Positions 8,853-17,077 are shown, numbered from the stretch's first letter. The stretch is DNA of 64,000 nucleotides from Methylomonas sp. EFPC3 (GCF_029643245.1 NZ_CP116398.1:1798001-1862000), one strand, 5' to 3'. Translations and numbers: made by a program. The notes: generated by a model not told the origin, from the letters alone.

Positions 8853-9890
8853 ATGAGTAAAAGCTCCCCTTTCCTGCCTATTTACGATTTTTCTCCCAAC
8901 GTAAACGCCAACTATCTGAAACAGATTCTGCCGCTGCTGGTTCGGCACAATATCGCGGCCAATCCGATCAATTACGCGATCTGGTACGACTATGTCGCCG
9001 AAAACAATGCCAGCCTGAGCCGGGCGGTCAATGCGTTGATTTCCGAGCAGAAAAAGTTCGACTACGAAACCAGCGTCGAGCTGTATAAAACCCATATTTG
9101 CAACGCCTCGCTGGAATCGTTCGAGCAGATCAACCGCCAGTTGCACAAGGTCATCGAACAAGCCACCAGCGCGATCAACGACACTTACAACAAGGCCGAG
9201 GAAACCAACGACAGCTTCCAGAAAAAGTCGGTGATTCTGGAAAACTTTTCCGCATCCGACGGCTTGAAAACGGTACTGCAGGAAATCATCCAGGAAACCA
9301 AATCGCTGGCACTGACCAGCCAGGCCATGCAGACCAAGTTAACCGAAGCCAACCGGGAAATGGAACAACTGCGGGAAGAGCTGGCCCAGGTGAAACAGAT
9401 CGCCACCACCGACGGCTTGACCGGTTTATTGAACCGGCGCGCTTTCGATATGACCCTGGCGGAGATCGTCGAACGCTCGGCGCCGGAAACCGCCTGCCTG
9501 TCGATGCTGGATATCGACCATTTCAAACGCATCAACGATACCTACGGCCATACCATCGGCGATAACGTAATCAAATACGTCGCCACGCTGATGAAAAAAC
9601 ACGCCGAAGACCATCACCACGTCGCCCGCTACGGCGGCGAAGAGCTTGCCATCATCATGCCGAATACCAGCCCGGATCGGGCGATACAAATCTCGGAGAA
9701 CATCCGTAGCGCCATGGAAGCCAGCAAGCTGCAGCGCAAGAACGACAACCAGCCGCTGGGCAAAATCACACTGTCGATCGGCGTCGCCCGTTTGCAGCAG
9801 GGCGACGATTCAGAAAGTTTTCTGGTCAGGGCCGATAAAGCGCTCTATCAAGCCAAACAAAGCGGCCGCAATAAGGTGGTGCCGTCGTGA
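8853..9890 (+). CDS. GGDEF diguanylate cyclase with coiled-coil N-terminus
   Basis: A 345-residue soluble protein predicted to make cyclic di-GMP from two GTP. The C-terminal domain (about 180-345) has DGLTGLLNRRAFD, DIDHFKRINDTYGH and the active-site signature GGEEL. No RxxD inhibitory site is seen five residues before the signature (the sequence there is EDHHHVARY), so product feedback may be absent. The N-terminal half is alpha-helical with a likely coiled coil (EANREMEQLREELAQVKQ) that could drive dimerisation; it contains no PAS, GAF or REC motif that I recognise, and no membrane segment. The stop is only 20 bases from the convergent carrier gene. Confidence 0.9.
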   Translation: MSKSSPFLPIYDFSPNVNANYLKQILPLLVRHNIAANPINYAIWYDYVAENNASLSRAVNALISEQKKFDYETSVELYKTHICNASLESFEQINRQLHKVIEQATSAINDTYNKAEETNDSFQKKSVILENFSASDGLKTVLQEIIQETKSLALTSQAMQTKLTEANREMEQLREELAQVKQIATTDGLTGLLNRRAFDMTLAEIVERSAPETACLSMLDIDHFKRINDTYGHTIGDNVIKYVATLMKKHAEDHHHVARYGGEELAIIMPNTSPDRAIQISENIRSAMEASKLQRKNDNQPLGKITLSIGVARLQQGDDSESFLVRADKALYQAKQSGRNKVVPS

Positions 9891-9910
9891 GCCCGGATGC
9901 CGCTTGGGGT

Positions 9911-11140
9911 TCAGGCCTCGGCAAAGCGCTGGACGATCAAGCACCCCACCATATCGCCCTCGACATTGACCATAGTGCGGACCGTATCCAGCACCCGGTC
10001 CACCGGCAATAAAATCGCGACCGCTTCGGCCGGCAAACCGACGGCTTGCAAGACCATCACCATGGTCACCATCCCGGCGCTGGGTATGCCCGGCGCGCCG
10101 ATGGCAGCCACCATCGTCGTAAAACAGACGATCAGTTGCTGCGCCAAATCCAACTCGATCCCGGCCAGATTGGCGACAAACAACGCCGCGGCCGCCTCGT
10201 ACAGTGCAGTGCCGTCCATATTGACGGTGGCACCAAGCGGGATTACAAAACCGGCAATACTAGGCTTGACGTGTAGATGCTGCTCGGCGCAACGCAAGGT
10301 TACCGGCAGCGTCGCCGAGCTGGAACTGGTGGCAAAGGCGGTGAGCAGCGCGGCACGTGCGCCGCGGAAAAACTTCAGCGGCGAGACGCCGGTCGCCAGG
10401 AATAACAAGCCCGGCAACACCACGAAACCATGCAGCAAGGTGGTACCGATCACGACCGCGACGAATTGGGCCAAACTGCTCAACAAAGCCATGTTCTGTG
10501 TCGCCAGCAACTGCGCCAGCAAGGCGCAAATCCCGAACGGCGCCAGCCGCATGATCCAGCCGACCAGGCGCAACATCAATTCCAGCCCTTCCTGCAGCAA
10601 TAACAGGATGTTGCGGTAACGGTCGCCGCCGACCACCAGCGCAATTCCCAACAGCAGCGCAAACACCACTATCGCCAGCACGTTGGCCTGCGCCAACGCG
10701 GCAAACGGGTTGAGGAACAGGCCGTGCAGGAAACTGGCGATAAATTCGGGGAAACTCATCTGTTTGGCGCTAAAACCTTGGCTGGCGTGCTGGAACAGCT
10801 CCAAATTCAGACCTTTGCCGGGTTCGAACCAAATCGCCGCTCCCAGCCCGAGCAGGATCGCCAACGCCATCGACAACACGAAAAAGCCCAGCGTTGCGAT
10901 CCACACCCGGTGTAGCTGACTGTGCAAGCGCAAATTGGCAACGCCGACTGCGATCGAGGTAAACACCAGCGGCACCAGCACCATTTTCAACAGATCGACA
11001 AACAAAGTGCCGACCAAACCCAGCAGATAAAGCCCCTGCCGGCTAAGCGGCGCCTCCGGCCCCAATCCGGCGAAACCGATGCCCAGCGCGATACCCAGCG
11101 CCGCCCCGAGAAAAATTTGGCCGTTCAATCCGATTTTCAC
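9911..11140 (-). CDS. Dicarboxylate/amino acid:cation symporter (DAACS family)
   Basis: An inner-membrane carrier of about 409 residues related to GltP/DctA, which couples uptake of C4-dicarboxylates or acidic amino acids to Na+ or H+. Visible family features are the first helices (IFLGAALGIALG; FVDLLKMVLVPLVFTSIAVGV), the Ser-rich re-entrant loop AFATSSSSATLPVT, and the substrate/cation block VNMDGTALYEA followed by GAPGIPSAG. I set the start at a GTG (11140) with AGGAG eight bases upstream; the frame is open to 11494, but that extension lacks family similarity. Which substrate it carries cannot be told. Confidence 0.9.
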   Translation of the reverse strand: MKIGLNGQIFLGAALGIALGIGFAGLGPEAPLSRQGLYLLGLVGTLFVDLLKMVLVPLVFTSIAVGVANLRLHSQLHRVWIATLGFFVLSMALAILLGLGAAIWFEPGKGLNLELFQHASQGFSAKQMSFPEFIASFLHGLFLNPFAALAQANVLAIVVFALLLGIALVVGGDRYRNILLLLQEGLELMLRLVGWIMRLAPFGICALLAQLLATQNMALLSSLAQFVAVVIGTTLLHGFVVLPGLLFLATGVSPLKFFRGARAALLTAFATSSSSATLPVTLRCAEQHLHVKPSIAGFVIPLGATVNMDGTALYEAAAALFVANLAGIELDLAQQLIVCFTTMVAAIGAPGIPSAGMVTMVMVLQAVGLPAEAVAILLPVDRVLDTVRTMVNVEGDMVGCLIVQRFAEA

Positions 11141-11345
11141 CGCGTTCTCCTGATGCAAACATGTAATGCCGATTGTAACCCCGGCGTCGGCAAAGCGATC
11201 GAACGTCGCCTTCGGCCCGTTGCCGAAACAAAATTCATTGACCGGCGACCGATGCCGGCAGTACTTTGCGGAAAAATGGGGACTGGTTGCGGCTGATTGG
11301 CTGGCTGCAGCCGGCAACGACAACACTAAAACGAAAGGAACAAGC

Positions 11346-11675
11346 ATGAAGATCGGACCCAAACCCGCAGCAAGCAAAGCCGGCACGCGCCTGAAACCCA
11401 AAACCGGCTTTAGCGCAGACGCGCGCCGCTTGCGGCAAGCGTTGGAGCGGATCGCCGAGCTGGAACAACGCTTGGCGGCGCTGGAGCAAGTCATTCAAAT
11501 CGCGCCCGACGGATCGCTTCGGATCAGCGCTGCCGCGAACGTCGAAGTCAACGCGAGTCTGGTAACTATCAATGCCAACAACGTGAAGGCCGCCAACATC
11601 ATCCAATGCGAAACGCTGATTGCGAATAATGTCGTGGCAGCGACTTATACCCCAGGCGCCGGGAATATTTGGTAG
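11346..11675 (+). CDS. Small protein with coiled coil and beta-repeat tail (spike-like)
   Basis: A 109-residue protein with AAAGGAAC upstream of its ATG. Residues 1-25 are basic and rich in Pro and Lys. About 28-50 is a heptad-like coiled coil (RIAELEQRLAALEQVI). Residues 53-105 alternate polar and hydrophobic residues with N-rich turns (SLVTINANNVKAANII), ending PGAGNIW. This coil-plus-beta layout recalls trimeric beta-helix tails of phage or contractile-injection spikes, but no other tail gene is near, so this is structural analogy only. It stands alone between divergent and convergent neighbours. No function is claimed. Confidence 0.65.
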   Translation: MKIGPKPAASKAGTRLKPKTGFSADARRLRQALERIAELEQRLAALEQVIQIAPDGSLRISAAANVEVNASLVTINANNVKAANIIQCETLIANNVVAATYTPGAGNIW

Positions 11676-11746
11676 GCGCGGCGAGCGGACAAAGCAGAGC
11701 GCCAAGCCGGGCGGCTCGGCGCGCTGACATTTGCCGGCGGCTTGTC

Positions 11747-12412
11747 TTAGCCGCGGCGTTTAGCCCAACCGATGCCGCCGGCCAAAACCGTACCGAACAA
11801 CCAAACCGCCGACGGCAGCGGCACCGCCGCCACGGTAGCCGCAGCGATGAACGGCTCGCCGGCCAAGCCTTGTTGGTTGGAATGGAAGCGGATACTGAGC
11901 AAAGTTTGGTTGGCGAACGCCGCCGGTAAATTGAAAATCTGCTGGTCCAACCGGGCCCGACCGCTGCCGGCGGAAAATGCCGGGATTGCGTCGACGCCGT
12001 TGATGGCGTTAGTGAATGCGCCGTCGTAATGGTCGCGGACGTTTTGGCCTTCGATCAGGTCCACGGTGTAGACGTCACCCAAACTACCGCTGAAGCTGAC
12101 GTAGCCGACGTTGGCGCCATCGGCGCCGAATGCGGTATTGATCAAGGTAAACGCCTGGGTGACGCCGAAGATATTGACCGGAATATCGATCTGGCTGTTA
12201 TGGAAGGCGGTGTTGCCGTCGCCATCGACCGCCAGTTGAAACGGCACGCCGTTGAAGGTCTGCGTACCGGGGAACAGGCCGTTGTAACTGCTCCCGTCGG
12301 TCCAGGTTCTGATATCCGCGTTGAGGCTGGGCAAGGTCAGCGTGGTGTAGGAAGCGTTGGCAGCCGCCATGTCCGCCGTCAATAACAGCGCAGCAATAAT
12401 TTGAAGTTTCAT
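11747..12412 (-). CDS. Exported protein with VPLP-type CTERM sorting tail
   Basis: A 221-residue secreted protein. A signal peptide (MKLQIIAALLLTADMAAANA) is followed by a beta-rich mature region with no family I recognise, and a C-terminal tripartite tail: VPLPSAVWLFG, a hydrophobic stretch and a basic end WAKRRG. VPLPxAVWLFGS tails are a gammaproteobacterial variant of the PEP-CTERM signal. AGGGGGA precedes the ATG. It is divergent from the metalloprotease at 12723, and both lie next to an exosortase-like gene pair, which suggests a shared sorting route. Confidence 0.8.
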   Translation of the reverse strand: MKLQIIAALLLTADMAAANASYTTLTLPSLNADIRTWTDGSSYNGLFPGTQTFNGVPFQLAVDGDGNTAFHNSQIDIPVNIFGVTQAFTLINTAFGADGANVGYVSFSGSLGDVYTVDLIEGQNVRDHYDGAFTNAINGVDAIPAFSAGSGRARLDQQIFNLPAAFANQTLLSIRFHSNQQGLAGEPFIAAATVAAVPLPSAVWLFGTVLAGGIGWAKRRG

Positions 12413-12722
12413 ATCGATTCCCCCTCGAATTTGGCTAACAATACCCTAAAAAATACCGGAGTATTCTCGCCCATTTTATTTGAACCGCATCACAAAGTCA
12501 TGCTGCAATGCCGAGCGGCAAACGGATTTTCATCGCCCGGTAAAATCGACGCGTCAAGCTTTGGCCAACGGCTCGGGCTTGGCCAAGGCGGCTGCGGCGT
12601 ATCCCGCCTTTGCTGTTCCGCGGAAGTCGCAGTGCCGATCGAATGGGCACGCTGCAGCGTGGCGGCCGACGTTTTTCCAGCCGGCGCCGCCTGACCTTAA
12701 TGCACTATGCGAGGAGATTGTT
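12413..12722. other. Divergent intergenic region between two CTERM-protein genes
   Basis: About 310 bases separating two genes transcribed outward. It should hold both promoters. No open frame here has coding character; I did not find a strong -35/-10 pair or operator. Confidence 0.4.
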
Positions 12723-13679
12723 TTGAAAAACAGGAATTCGATTTTGTTGCCGGCAATGCTGGCCGGTTTACTGGCCGGCCCGGCGGCGGCTGTCACCATC
12801 CATTTCGACTACAGCTACGACGGCGGCTTCTTTTCCGGCAGCAATCTGTCCAGACGCACCACGCTGGATGCGGCGGGCCAATATTTCTCGGCAATGCTGC
12901 AAGACACTCTGGCGGCTATCGATTCCAACGGCAGCAACCAGTTCACTGCGGTCTTCAGCCGGCCGGACAGCGGCGCGACCGCAAATTTGGCATCGTTCGA
13001 CGTTGCCGCCGACACGCTGACCGTATTCGTCGGCGGCCGCGACTTGGGCGGCAACTCGCTGGGCTTGGGCGGACCGGGCGGCTACAGCATCTCCGGCACC
13101 CAGAGCTTCTTGAATCAGGCCGCCTATCGCGGCGAGAGCGGCGCCCAAACCAATCCGCCAACGGATTTTGCCACCTGGGGCGGGTCTATCAGTTTCGACG
13201 CCGATTCGGCCTGGTATTTCGATAGCGATCCCGCCAGCACCGAGTCGTTTAGCGGCTTCGATTTTTACTCGGTGGCCTTGCACGAATTGGGGCACGTGCT
13301 CGGCATCGGCGCCGCCAATTCCTGGAGCCGCTGGCTGCAAGGCGGCAAATTCACCGGCCTGGAATCGAAATTGGTCAACGGCGGTCAGGACGTGCTGCTG
13401 TCGGCCGACGCCGCGCATTGGCAATCCGGGCAAACCAGTACCATCAACGGCCTGGGCAGCTACCAAGCGGCAATGACGCCGAATATCGCCGCCGGCACCC
13501 GCAAGAATTTTACCGACCTGGATCTGGCGGCGCTCTCCGACATCGGTTGGGAAGTGGCGGCCACCACACCCGCCCGCCAAGTACCGTTACCCGAGCCGGC
13601 TTATTGGTTATTCGCCGTGGGGCTGGCCGCCATCGGCCAGCGCTTGCTCGGCCGCGACGCCGCCCCTCTGCCGGGTTGA
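12723..13679 (+). CDS. PEP-CTERM matrixin-like zinc metalloprotease
   Basis: A secreted protease of about 318 residues. I place the start at the TTG 12723, giving a signal peptide (MKNRNSILLPAMLAGLLAG, then PAAA) preceded by GAGGAG; the frame is open further upstream but without signal-like sequence. The zinc site is HELGHVLGIG (HExxHxxGxG) in the second half. The usual third metal ligand, His or Asp at position 11 of HExxHxxGxxH, is Ala here; a later AHW about 80 residues on could substitute, as in metalloproteases with a distant third ligand. The tail PLPEPAYWLFAVGLAAIG plus basic residues is an exosortase-type sorting signal. Substrate unknown; likely surface or matrix proteins. Confidence 0.82.
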   Translation: MKNRNSILLPAMLAGLLAGPAAAVTIHFDYSYDGGFFSGSNLSRRTTLDAAGQYFSAMLQDTLAAIDSNGSNQFTAVFSRPDSGATANLASFDVAADTLTVFVGGRDLGGNSLGLGGPGGYSISGTQSFLNQAAYRGESGAQTNPPTDFATWGGSISFDADSAWYFDSDPASTESFSGFDFYSVALHELGHVLGIGAANSWSRWLQGGKFTGLESKLVNGGQDVLLSADAAHWQSGQTSTINGLGSYQAAMTPNIAAGTRKNFTDLDLAALSDIGWEVAATTPARQVPLPEPAYWLFAVGLAAIGQRLLGRDAAPLPG

Positions 13680-13706
13680 GTACAAGCCCGCTTCCAGCCG
13701 GGCCGT

Positions 13707-14330
13707 TCAGCCGGTTGCTTGCCACCGGCCGGCCAGAAGTTGACCGGCACGGACGCTCAGCAGCCCGGCCAGCACGGCCAACAGCCAACGCCCGCCGCCC
13801 TCCAGAAAAAGCATGACATCCAAGCTGAACGGCACAGGTCTGACGCGGCCGGCCTGTTCGGCCATGTTTTGAAACATCATCTCCAGGTTGCCCAGCAACA
13901 GTAACGGCACCGTAACGGTTACCAGCAGTAACGACTGCACAATACCGCCGATGGCGGCGATGCCGCGTTGCGCCCAGGTCGTTCCCGGCCAAGCCAGTAC
14001 CAGGGACAAGGTGATCACCGGCGGTACCAGGGTATGGGTCAGATGGGTGCCGGCCGTCATCTGGGCGCCGGGATTGACGGTATAGCCGGCTACTACCGGA
14101 ATCGGCCGCAACACCCAAGCCGATACCGAAATCAAATAGTCGCCGTCGTTGGCGGCCAAAGCCAACCCCGGCGCAAAATCCCGGCTCCACTCGCGCATGC
14201 CGAAGTCGACGAATGGCAGTAAAAACTCGCCCAAGGGCTGGCGAAATATGAAAGCCGATACCGACAGCGCCAACCAGACCAGCAGCAGCCTGGTGCTGAA
14301 TTTAACTAACGCTGCGGTTTCCATCGGCAT
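13707..14330 (-). CDS. Exosortase-associated multi-pass membrane protein
   Basis: A membrane protein of about 207 residues with four or five hydrophobic segments (LLLVWLALSVSAFIF near the start; PPVITLSLVLAW; SLLLVTVTVPLLLLG; WLLAVLAGLLSVRAG). It overlaps the end of the exosortase-like gene by 29 bases, so the two are translationally coupled. Similar proteins are annotated as exosortase H-associated membrane proteins; I recognise the arrangement rather than a motif. Start chosen at ATG 14330 because GGGAGG lies just upstream. It probably assists processing or handling of the CTERM-tagged proteins in this region. Confidence 0.7.
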   Translation of the reverse strand: MPMETAALVKFSTRLLLVWLALSVSAFIFRQPLGEFLLPFVDFGMREWSRDFAPGLALAANDGDYLISVSAWVLRPIPVVAGYTVNPGAQMTAGTHLTHTLVPPVITLSLVLAWPGTTWAQRGIAAIGGIVQSLLLVTVTVPLLLLGNLEMMFQNMAEQAGRVRPVPFSLDVMLFLEGGGRWLLAVLAGLLSVRAGQLLAGRWQATG

Positions 14331-14862
14331 CCGCACCTCCCCACGCCGCCCACCAGGCAAAAAACAAGCAGCCCAACACGACGATCAAGGTCGGCGCAAA
14401 ATAGGTATGGGCCGGCAGAAACCAAGCCGGATAATAGGCAACGACAACATAAATCGCGGCGATGCGCAGCAGGTTGAGCAGATACATGAAAACCGCCGCA
14501 GCCAATACGCCGGCCAGTTTGCGACCAAGCTCAGCCGGATACGCCAGCATGGCCGACACCACCAGAAACAGTGCACCGGAACCGTCGCATCCACGCACGA
14601 CCTCCAAGTTTGCCCGCGCCGAAACCAAATGGTTACCGACGGCCGCCACCCGTTCGCCCGGCGCCAATAGATCGATCAAGGCCGCATCGGGCCGCACCAG
14701 GCCCCAATGGTAAAGCGTGTCCCGCAAGACCTCGTCCGGAATTTGGAAATAAGCCCGATGCATCAAACCGTAGATGCCGGCAAACAACAACGGAAACCGC
14801 CACCGCCGAAGCTTGGCCGCCATCGATGCGGAAGGAGTGGTCAATTCGATTGGATTTGCCAT
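14302..14862 (-). CDS. Exosortase/archaeosortase-family transpeptidase (XrtH/XrtM-like)
   Basis: A 186-residue multi-pass inner-membrane protein. The three catalytic positions of exosortases are visible: Cys92 in VVRGCDGSGALFL, Arg133 in NLLRIAAIY and His152 in LPAHTYFAP, each at a membrane boundary. These enzymes cleave C-terminal sorting tails and transfer the substrate to a surface acceptor. Length is short, like single-domain XrtH/XrtM rather than EpsH-fused XrtA; the exact subtype is not certain. I chose the ATG at 14862; the frame continues to 15015, but that part overlaps a recombinase remnant on the other strand. Neighbouring VPLP-tailed proteins are its likely substrates. Confidence 0.8.
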   Translation of the reverse strand: MANPIELTTPSASMAAKLRRWRFPLLFAGIYGLMHRAYFQIPDEVLRDTLYHWGLVRPDAALIDLLAPGERVAAVGNHLVSARANLEVVRGCDGSGALFLVVSAMLAYPAELGRKLAGVLAAAVFMYLLNLLRIAAIYVVVAYYPAWFLPAHTYFAPTLIVVLGCLFFAWWAAWGGADADGNRSVS

Positions 14863-15021
14863 GGTCTCGATACCCAGTCGGGCAAGCGGATTGAGAATTG
14901 CGGTCGATTCGATGCCGGCGCAACGCCGCTGCCAGCCGGGCAGCCGCTTTGCTTTGCCCCGGCCGCTGAGCTTCCGCTTCGGCCGCACCGTTCCGGCTCT
15001 ACGCTTGATCGCCATTATCCG

Positions 15022-15168
15022 CCAAACGGCAAGGGCCAGCTAACCCACGTCTTGCGACACACTTTCGCCAGTCATTTTATGATGAAAGGCGGCAATATCC
15101 TGACCTTGCAAAAAATCCTAGGCAACGGCTCACTCAAGTTGAATCCGCTTAGCAAAATGGGCCGATAA
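15022..15168 (+). pseudogene. C-terminal fragment of a tyrosine recombinase (phage-type integrase)
   Basis: A short frame contains GKGQLTHVLRHTFASHF followed by MMKGGNILTLQKILG, the RHxxA(S/T)H block and following helix of phage integrase catalytic domains. After LG the normal H-(S/A)-S-x-x-T-x-x-Y-A-H segment is lost; the sequence changes to unrelated residues and stops at 15168. The fragment is about 45 residues of a normal 300-400 and lacks the catalytic Tyr. It marks an old mobile element between the exosortase gene and the 15.2-17.2 kb block. Confidence 0.75.
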
Positions 15169-15173
15169 AACCA

Positions 15174-15207
15174 ACAAAAAAAGGCCCAATCAATGGCTGG
15201 GCCTTTG
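15174..15207 (-). terminator. Rho-independent terminator
   Basis: On the minus strand AAAGGCCCA and TGGGCCTTT form a nine-base stem with a nine-base loop, followed directly by a run of T. It ends the transcript of the CTERM-protein gene at 15219. Confidence 0.85.
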
Positions 15208-15218
15208 TCTTGGTCTGG

Positions 15219-15893
15219 TTATACCCCGGCTCGTATTCTGAAAGAGTACCTCTCTCTTTTAAACATAACCATAACAATCGCCCCAAACATCCAGGCGAGG
15301 GAAGGTAAAGGAACTTGAGAGATTTGGTCCAGGGTCACTACGCCGCGAAAACCCGAAAAGCGGCCGTCAAGAACATTTGCACCACTGAAAACGTTTACTT
15401 GATCGCCAACCTTCCAAAATTGAGGATGGTTTTCTCCAAACACTGACATAGTGTAGTAACCGCCATCGTGAAAGAAAGAGCCGGATGAAAATAATGGATT
15501 TGTTGAGTAAATACCGCCATCGTTCTTTGAGGCGCCGTTTGGCCATTGCATGGTTGAAGCAACCGGGTCCTTTATGAAAACACCTTCTAAGAAATTTGCA
15601 TAAAACAAATCCGCGTAGATGTTACCTTGCTCTCCCGGACGAGGAAGATCTTCTAGTTCTTCAATGCTTCCGTCATAGTGCGTAATCACGGCCTGACGGT
15701 TAAAGTCGACTGAAAAAGCGTAGTGAATGTCGCTGCCAACGCTTAATCCAGCTGCGGCAATTAATCCCGCACTATCGGACTCGATCAGCGTTATATGCCC
15801 TGAGAATTTATAAACGAGCTCCGCTTGGGATACTGGAGCCACACCCATCCAACCAAACGCTACTAAGATCGACAAAACGAATTTAGTCTTCAT
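15219..15893 (-). CDS. Exported protein with VPLP-type CTERM tail
   Basis: A protein of about 224 residues with a signal peptide (MKTKFVLSILVAFGWMGVAP, cut after VSQA), a beta-rich mature region beginning LVYKFSGHITLIES as in many PEP-CTERM proteins, and a C-terminal tail VPLPSLAWMFGAIVMVMFKR. The tail is longer and less typical than usual: ten more residues (ERYSFRIRAGV) follow the basic cluster. Start taken at ATG 15893; TTG 15899 and GTG 15896 are alternatives with no better ribosome site. A strong terminator follows, and the upstream side is a separate toxin-antitoxin operon, so it is monocistronic. Function unknown. Confidence 0.75.
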   Translation of the reverse strand: MKTKFVLSILVAFGWMGVAPVSQAELVYKFSGHITLIESDSAGLIAAAGLSVGSDIHYAFSVDFNRQAVITHYDGSIEELEDLPRPGEQGNIYADLFYANFLEGVFIKDPVASTMQWPNGASKNDGGIYSTNPLFSSGSFFHDGGYYTMSVFGENHPQFWKVGDQVNVFSGANVLDGRFSGFRGVVTLDQISQVPLPSLAWMFGAIVMVMFKRERYSFRIRAGV

Positions 15894-16035
15894 CACCAAC
15901 TGACCATGTAAGTTAAAAGGATCGCAACTCTAACAGGTGAAGTAATGCACAACAAATGCAATAATTCATATCCGGTTCAGGAATTATCCGTAAGTGTCCC
16001 GCCAGCGTCCCATGGGACAACGTCCAACAATGGGC

Positions 16036-16437
16036 TTATGCTGCCCGTATCTCGTCCAACAACTCCGGATGGCGGTCTAGGACTTTTAGCAATTTCACCA
16101 GGGCCAGCGGTGGCTTGGTCTTGCCGTTCTCGTAGCGGGAAAAGGCATTGATACCGCCGCCGAAAATCTCCGACGCTTCTCGCTGGTCGAGTGCCAGTTT
16201 CTTGCGAACGCTGGCGATAAAGCCGGGGTCTACAATCGAGGCATTGACCTGCTTGTTGAATTCCAGCATCAAAGCCATGGTGCGTTTGGATTCTTCCGCA
16301 TCGGTAATCACTTCATCGCAGGCCGGGCAAAAATCGCCAGTCACCAACGGAATTACGGTAGTTCCGCCTTTATAGGTGTAAGGCACGTCACGGGTATCGT
16401 GTACCAGCTCGCCAACCGCACAGGATGGACATTTCAT
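16036..16437 (-). CDS. MqsA/YgiT-family antitoxin-like regulator
   Basis: A protein of 133 residues with the MqsA layout: an N-terminal zinc-binding domain with CPSC at about 3-6 and CPAC near 37-40, then a helix-turn-helix domain (LDQREASEIFGGGINAFSRY) that binds palindromic operators. MqsA normally neutralises the RNase MqsR encoded next to it. Here the gene 41 bases upstream encodes a RelE-type toxin instead, and no MqsR is seen. AAGGAG precedes the ATG at 16437. It may regulate the operon, or be an antitoxin left after its toxin was lost. Confidence 0.82.
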   Translation of the reverse strand: MKCPSCAVGELVHDTRDVPYTYKGGTTVIPLVTGDFCPACDEVITDAEESKRTMALMLEFNKQVNASIVDPGFIASVRKKLALDQREASEIFGGGINAFSRYENGKTKPPLALVKLLKVLDRHPELLDEIRAA

Positions 16438-16478
16438 AATCACAGCTCCTTAAACGAAACAATCAGCTAGCGCTCTGG

Positions 16479-16736
16479 CTAACGATAGATTTCTCGACGG
16501 TGGCCGATGGCAACCACAAGGATTTTTAATTGACAATCTTCGATGGTATAGACCATCCGGTAATCTCCTACGCGGATGCGGTAAAGATCATCAACGCCGT
16601 GCAGTTTCTTGAAGCCTGGCGGCCGTGGATTTTCGGCTAAATCGCAAGCCGCCGCATAGAGGCGCTTTTGAATCTCGTTTGGAAGTTTTGAAAAGGCTTT
16701 TTCGGCGCTTGGTTTGAATACAACGCTATAGGTCAT
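16479..16736 (-). CDS. RelE/ParE-superfamily toxin
   Basis: An 85-residue basic protein with the RelE fold pattern: VVFKPSAEKAFSKLP at the start, a helical middle, then KKLHGVDDLYRIRVGDYRMVYTI and a terminal VVAIGHRREIYR. The conserved Arg residues (YRIRVGDYR) and the final H-R-x-x-Y match ribosome-dependent mRNA interferases of the RelE group. Its start overlaps the end of the preceding antitoxin gene by 11 bases, the usual coupling in type II toxin-antitoxin pairs. In this order the antitoxin comes first. Confidence 0.88.
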   Translation of the reverse strand: MTYSVVFKPSAEKAFSKLPNEIQKRLYAAACDLAENPRPPGFKKLHGVDDLYRIRVGDYRMVYTIEDCQLKILVVAIGHRREIYR

Positions 16737-16923
16737 ATTTCAAACGCATCTCGTCCAGGCTGATTTCGCCGGGTTCGGTCAATGACTGGGCGGCGGCCTG
16801 GATGTCGGCTTGATCATCGAGGTATTCTCGTAATAGGTTATCGAGAAACGTTAACGGCGATTGACCAGCAACAGTTGCGGCGTTGATTAACAGCGTTTCA
16901 GTAGGTTGTGGTAACTGGATCAT
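16726..16923 (-). CDS. Antitoxin for the RelE-type toxin (small, TA-associated)
   Basis: A 65-residue acidic protein starting MIQLPQPTETLLINAA. Its C-terminal half (DDQADIQAAAQSLTEPGEIS) is acidic and probably disordered until it wraps the toxin; the N-terminus may form a small DNA-binding dimer. It overlaps the toxin gene by 11 bases. I chose the ATG at 16923 because GGAGG precedes it and the predicted promoter would start transcription near 16979, which would leave the alternative start at 16980 without a leader. The subfamily is not clear. Confidence 0.75.
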   Translation of the reverse strand: MIQLPQPTETLLINAATVAGQSPLTFLDNLLREYLDDQADIQAAAQSLTEPGEISLDEMRLKYDL

Positions 16924-16985
16924 TTTAGAGCCTCCTTTTTCGTTACATTTAACGCTGAGGATGTCGCTTGTTTTCAGCATCGAAT

Positions 16986-17014
16986 TTTATAGCGTTTATC
17001 GGCAACAGGATCAA
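16986..17014 (-). promoter_or_regulatory. Sigma-70 promoter of the toxin-antitoxin operon
   Basis: On the minus strand TTGATC (17009-17014) and TATAAA (16986-16991) are separated by exactly 17 bases. The expected start near 16979 leaves a leader of about 55 bases before the antitoxin ATG. Confidence 0.65.
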
Positions 17015-17077
17015 ACGCCCAGCAAAAGCCTGGACGCGCGCTACCTGATGGGTAAGCAACCAAGTCGACAGTGATTT

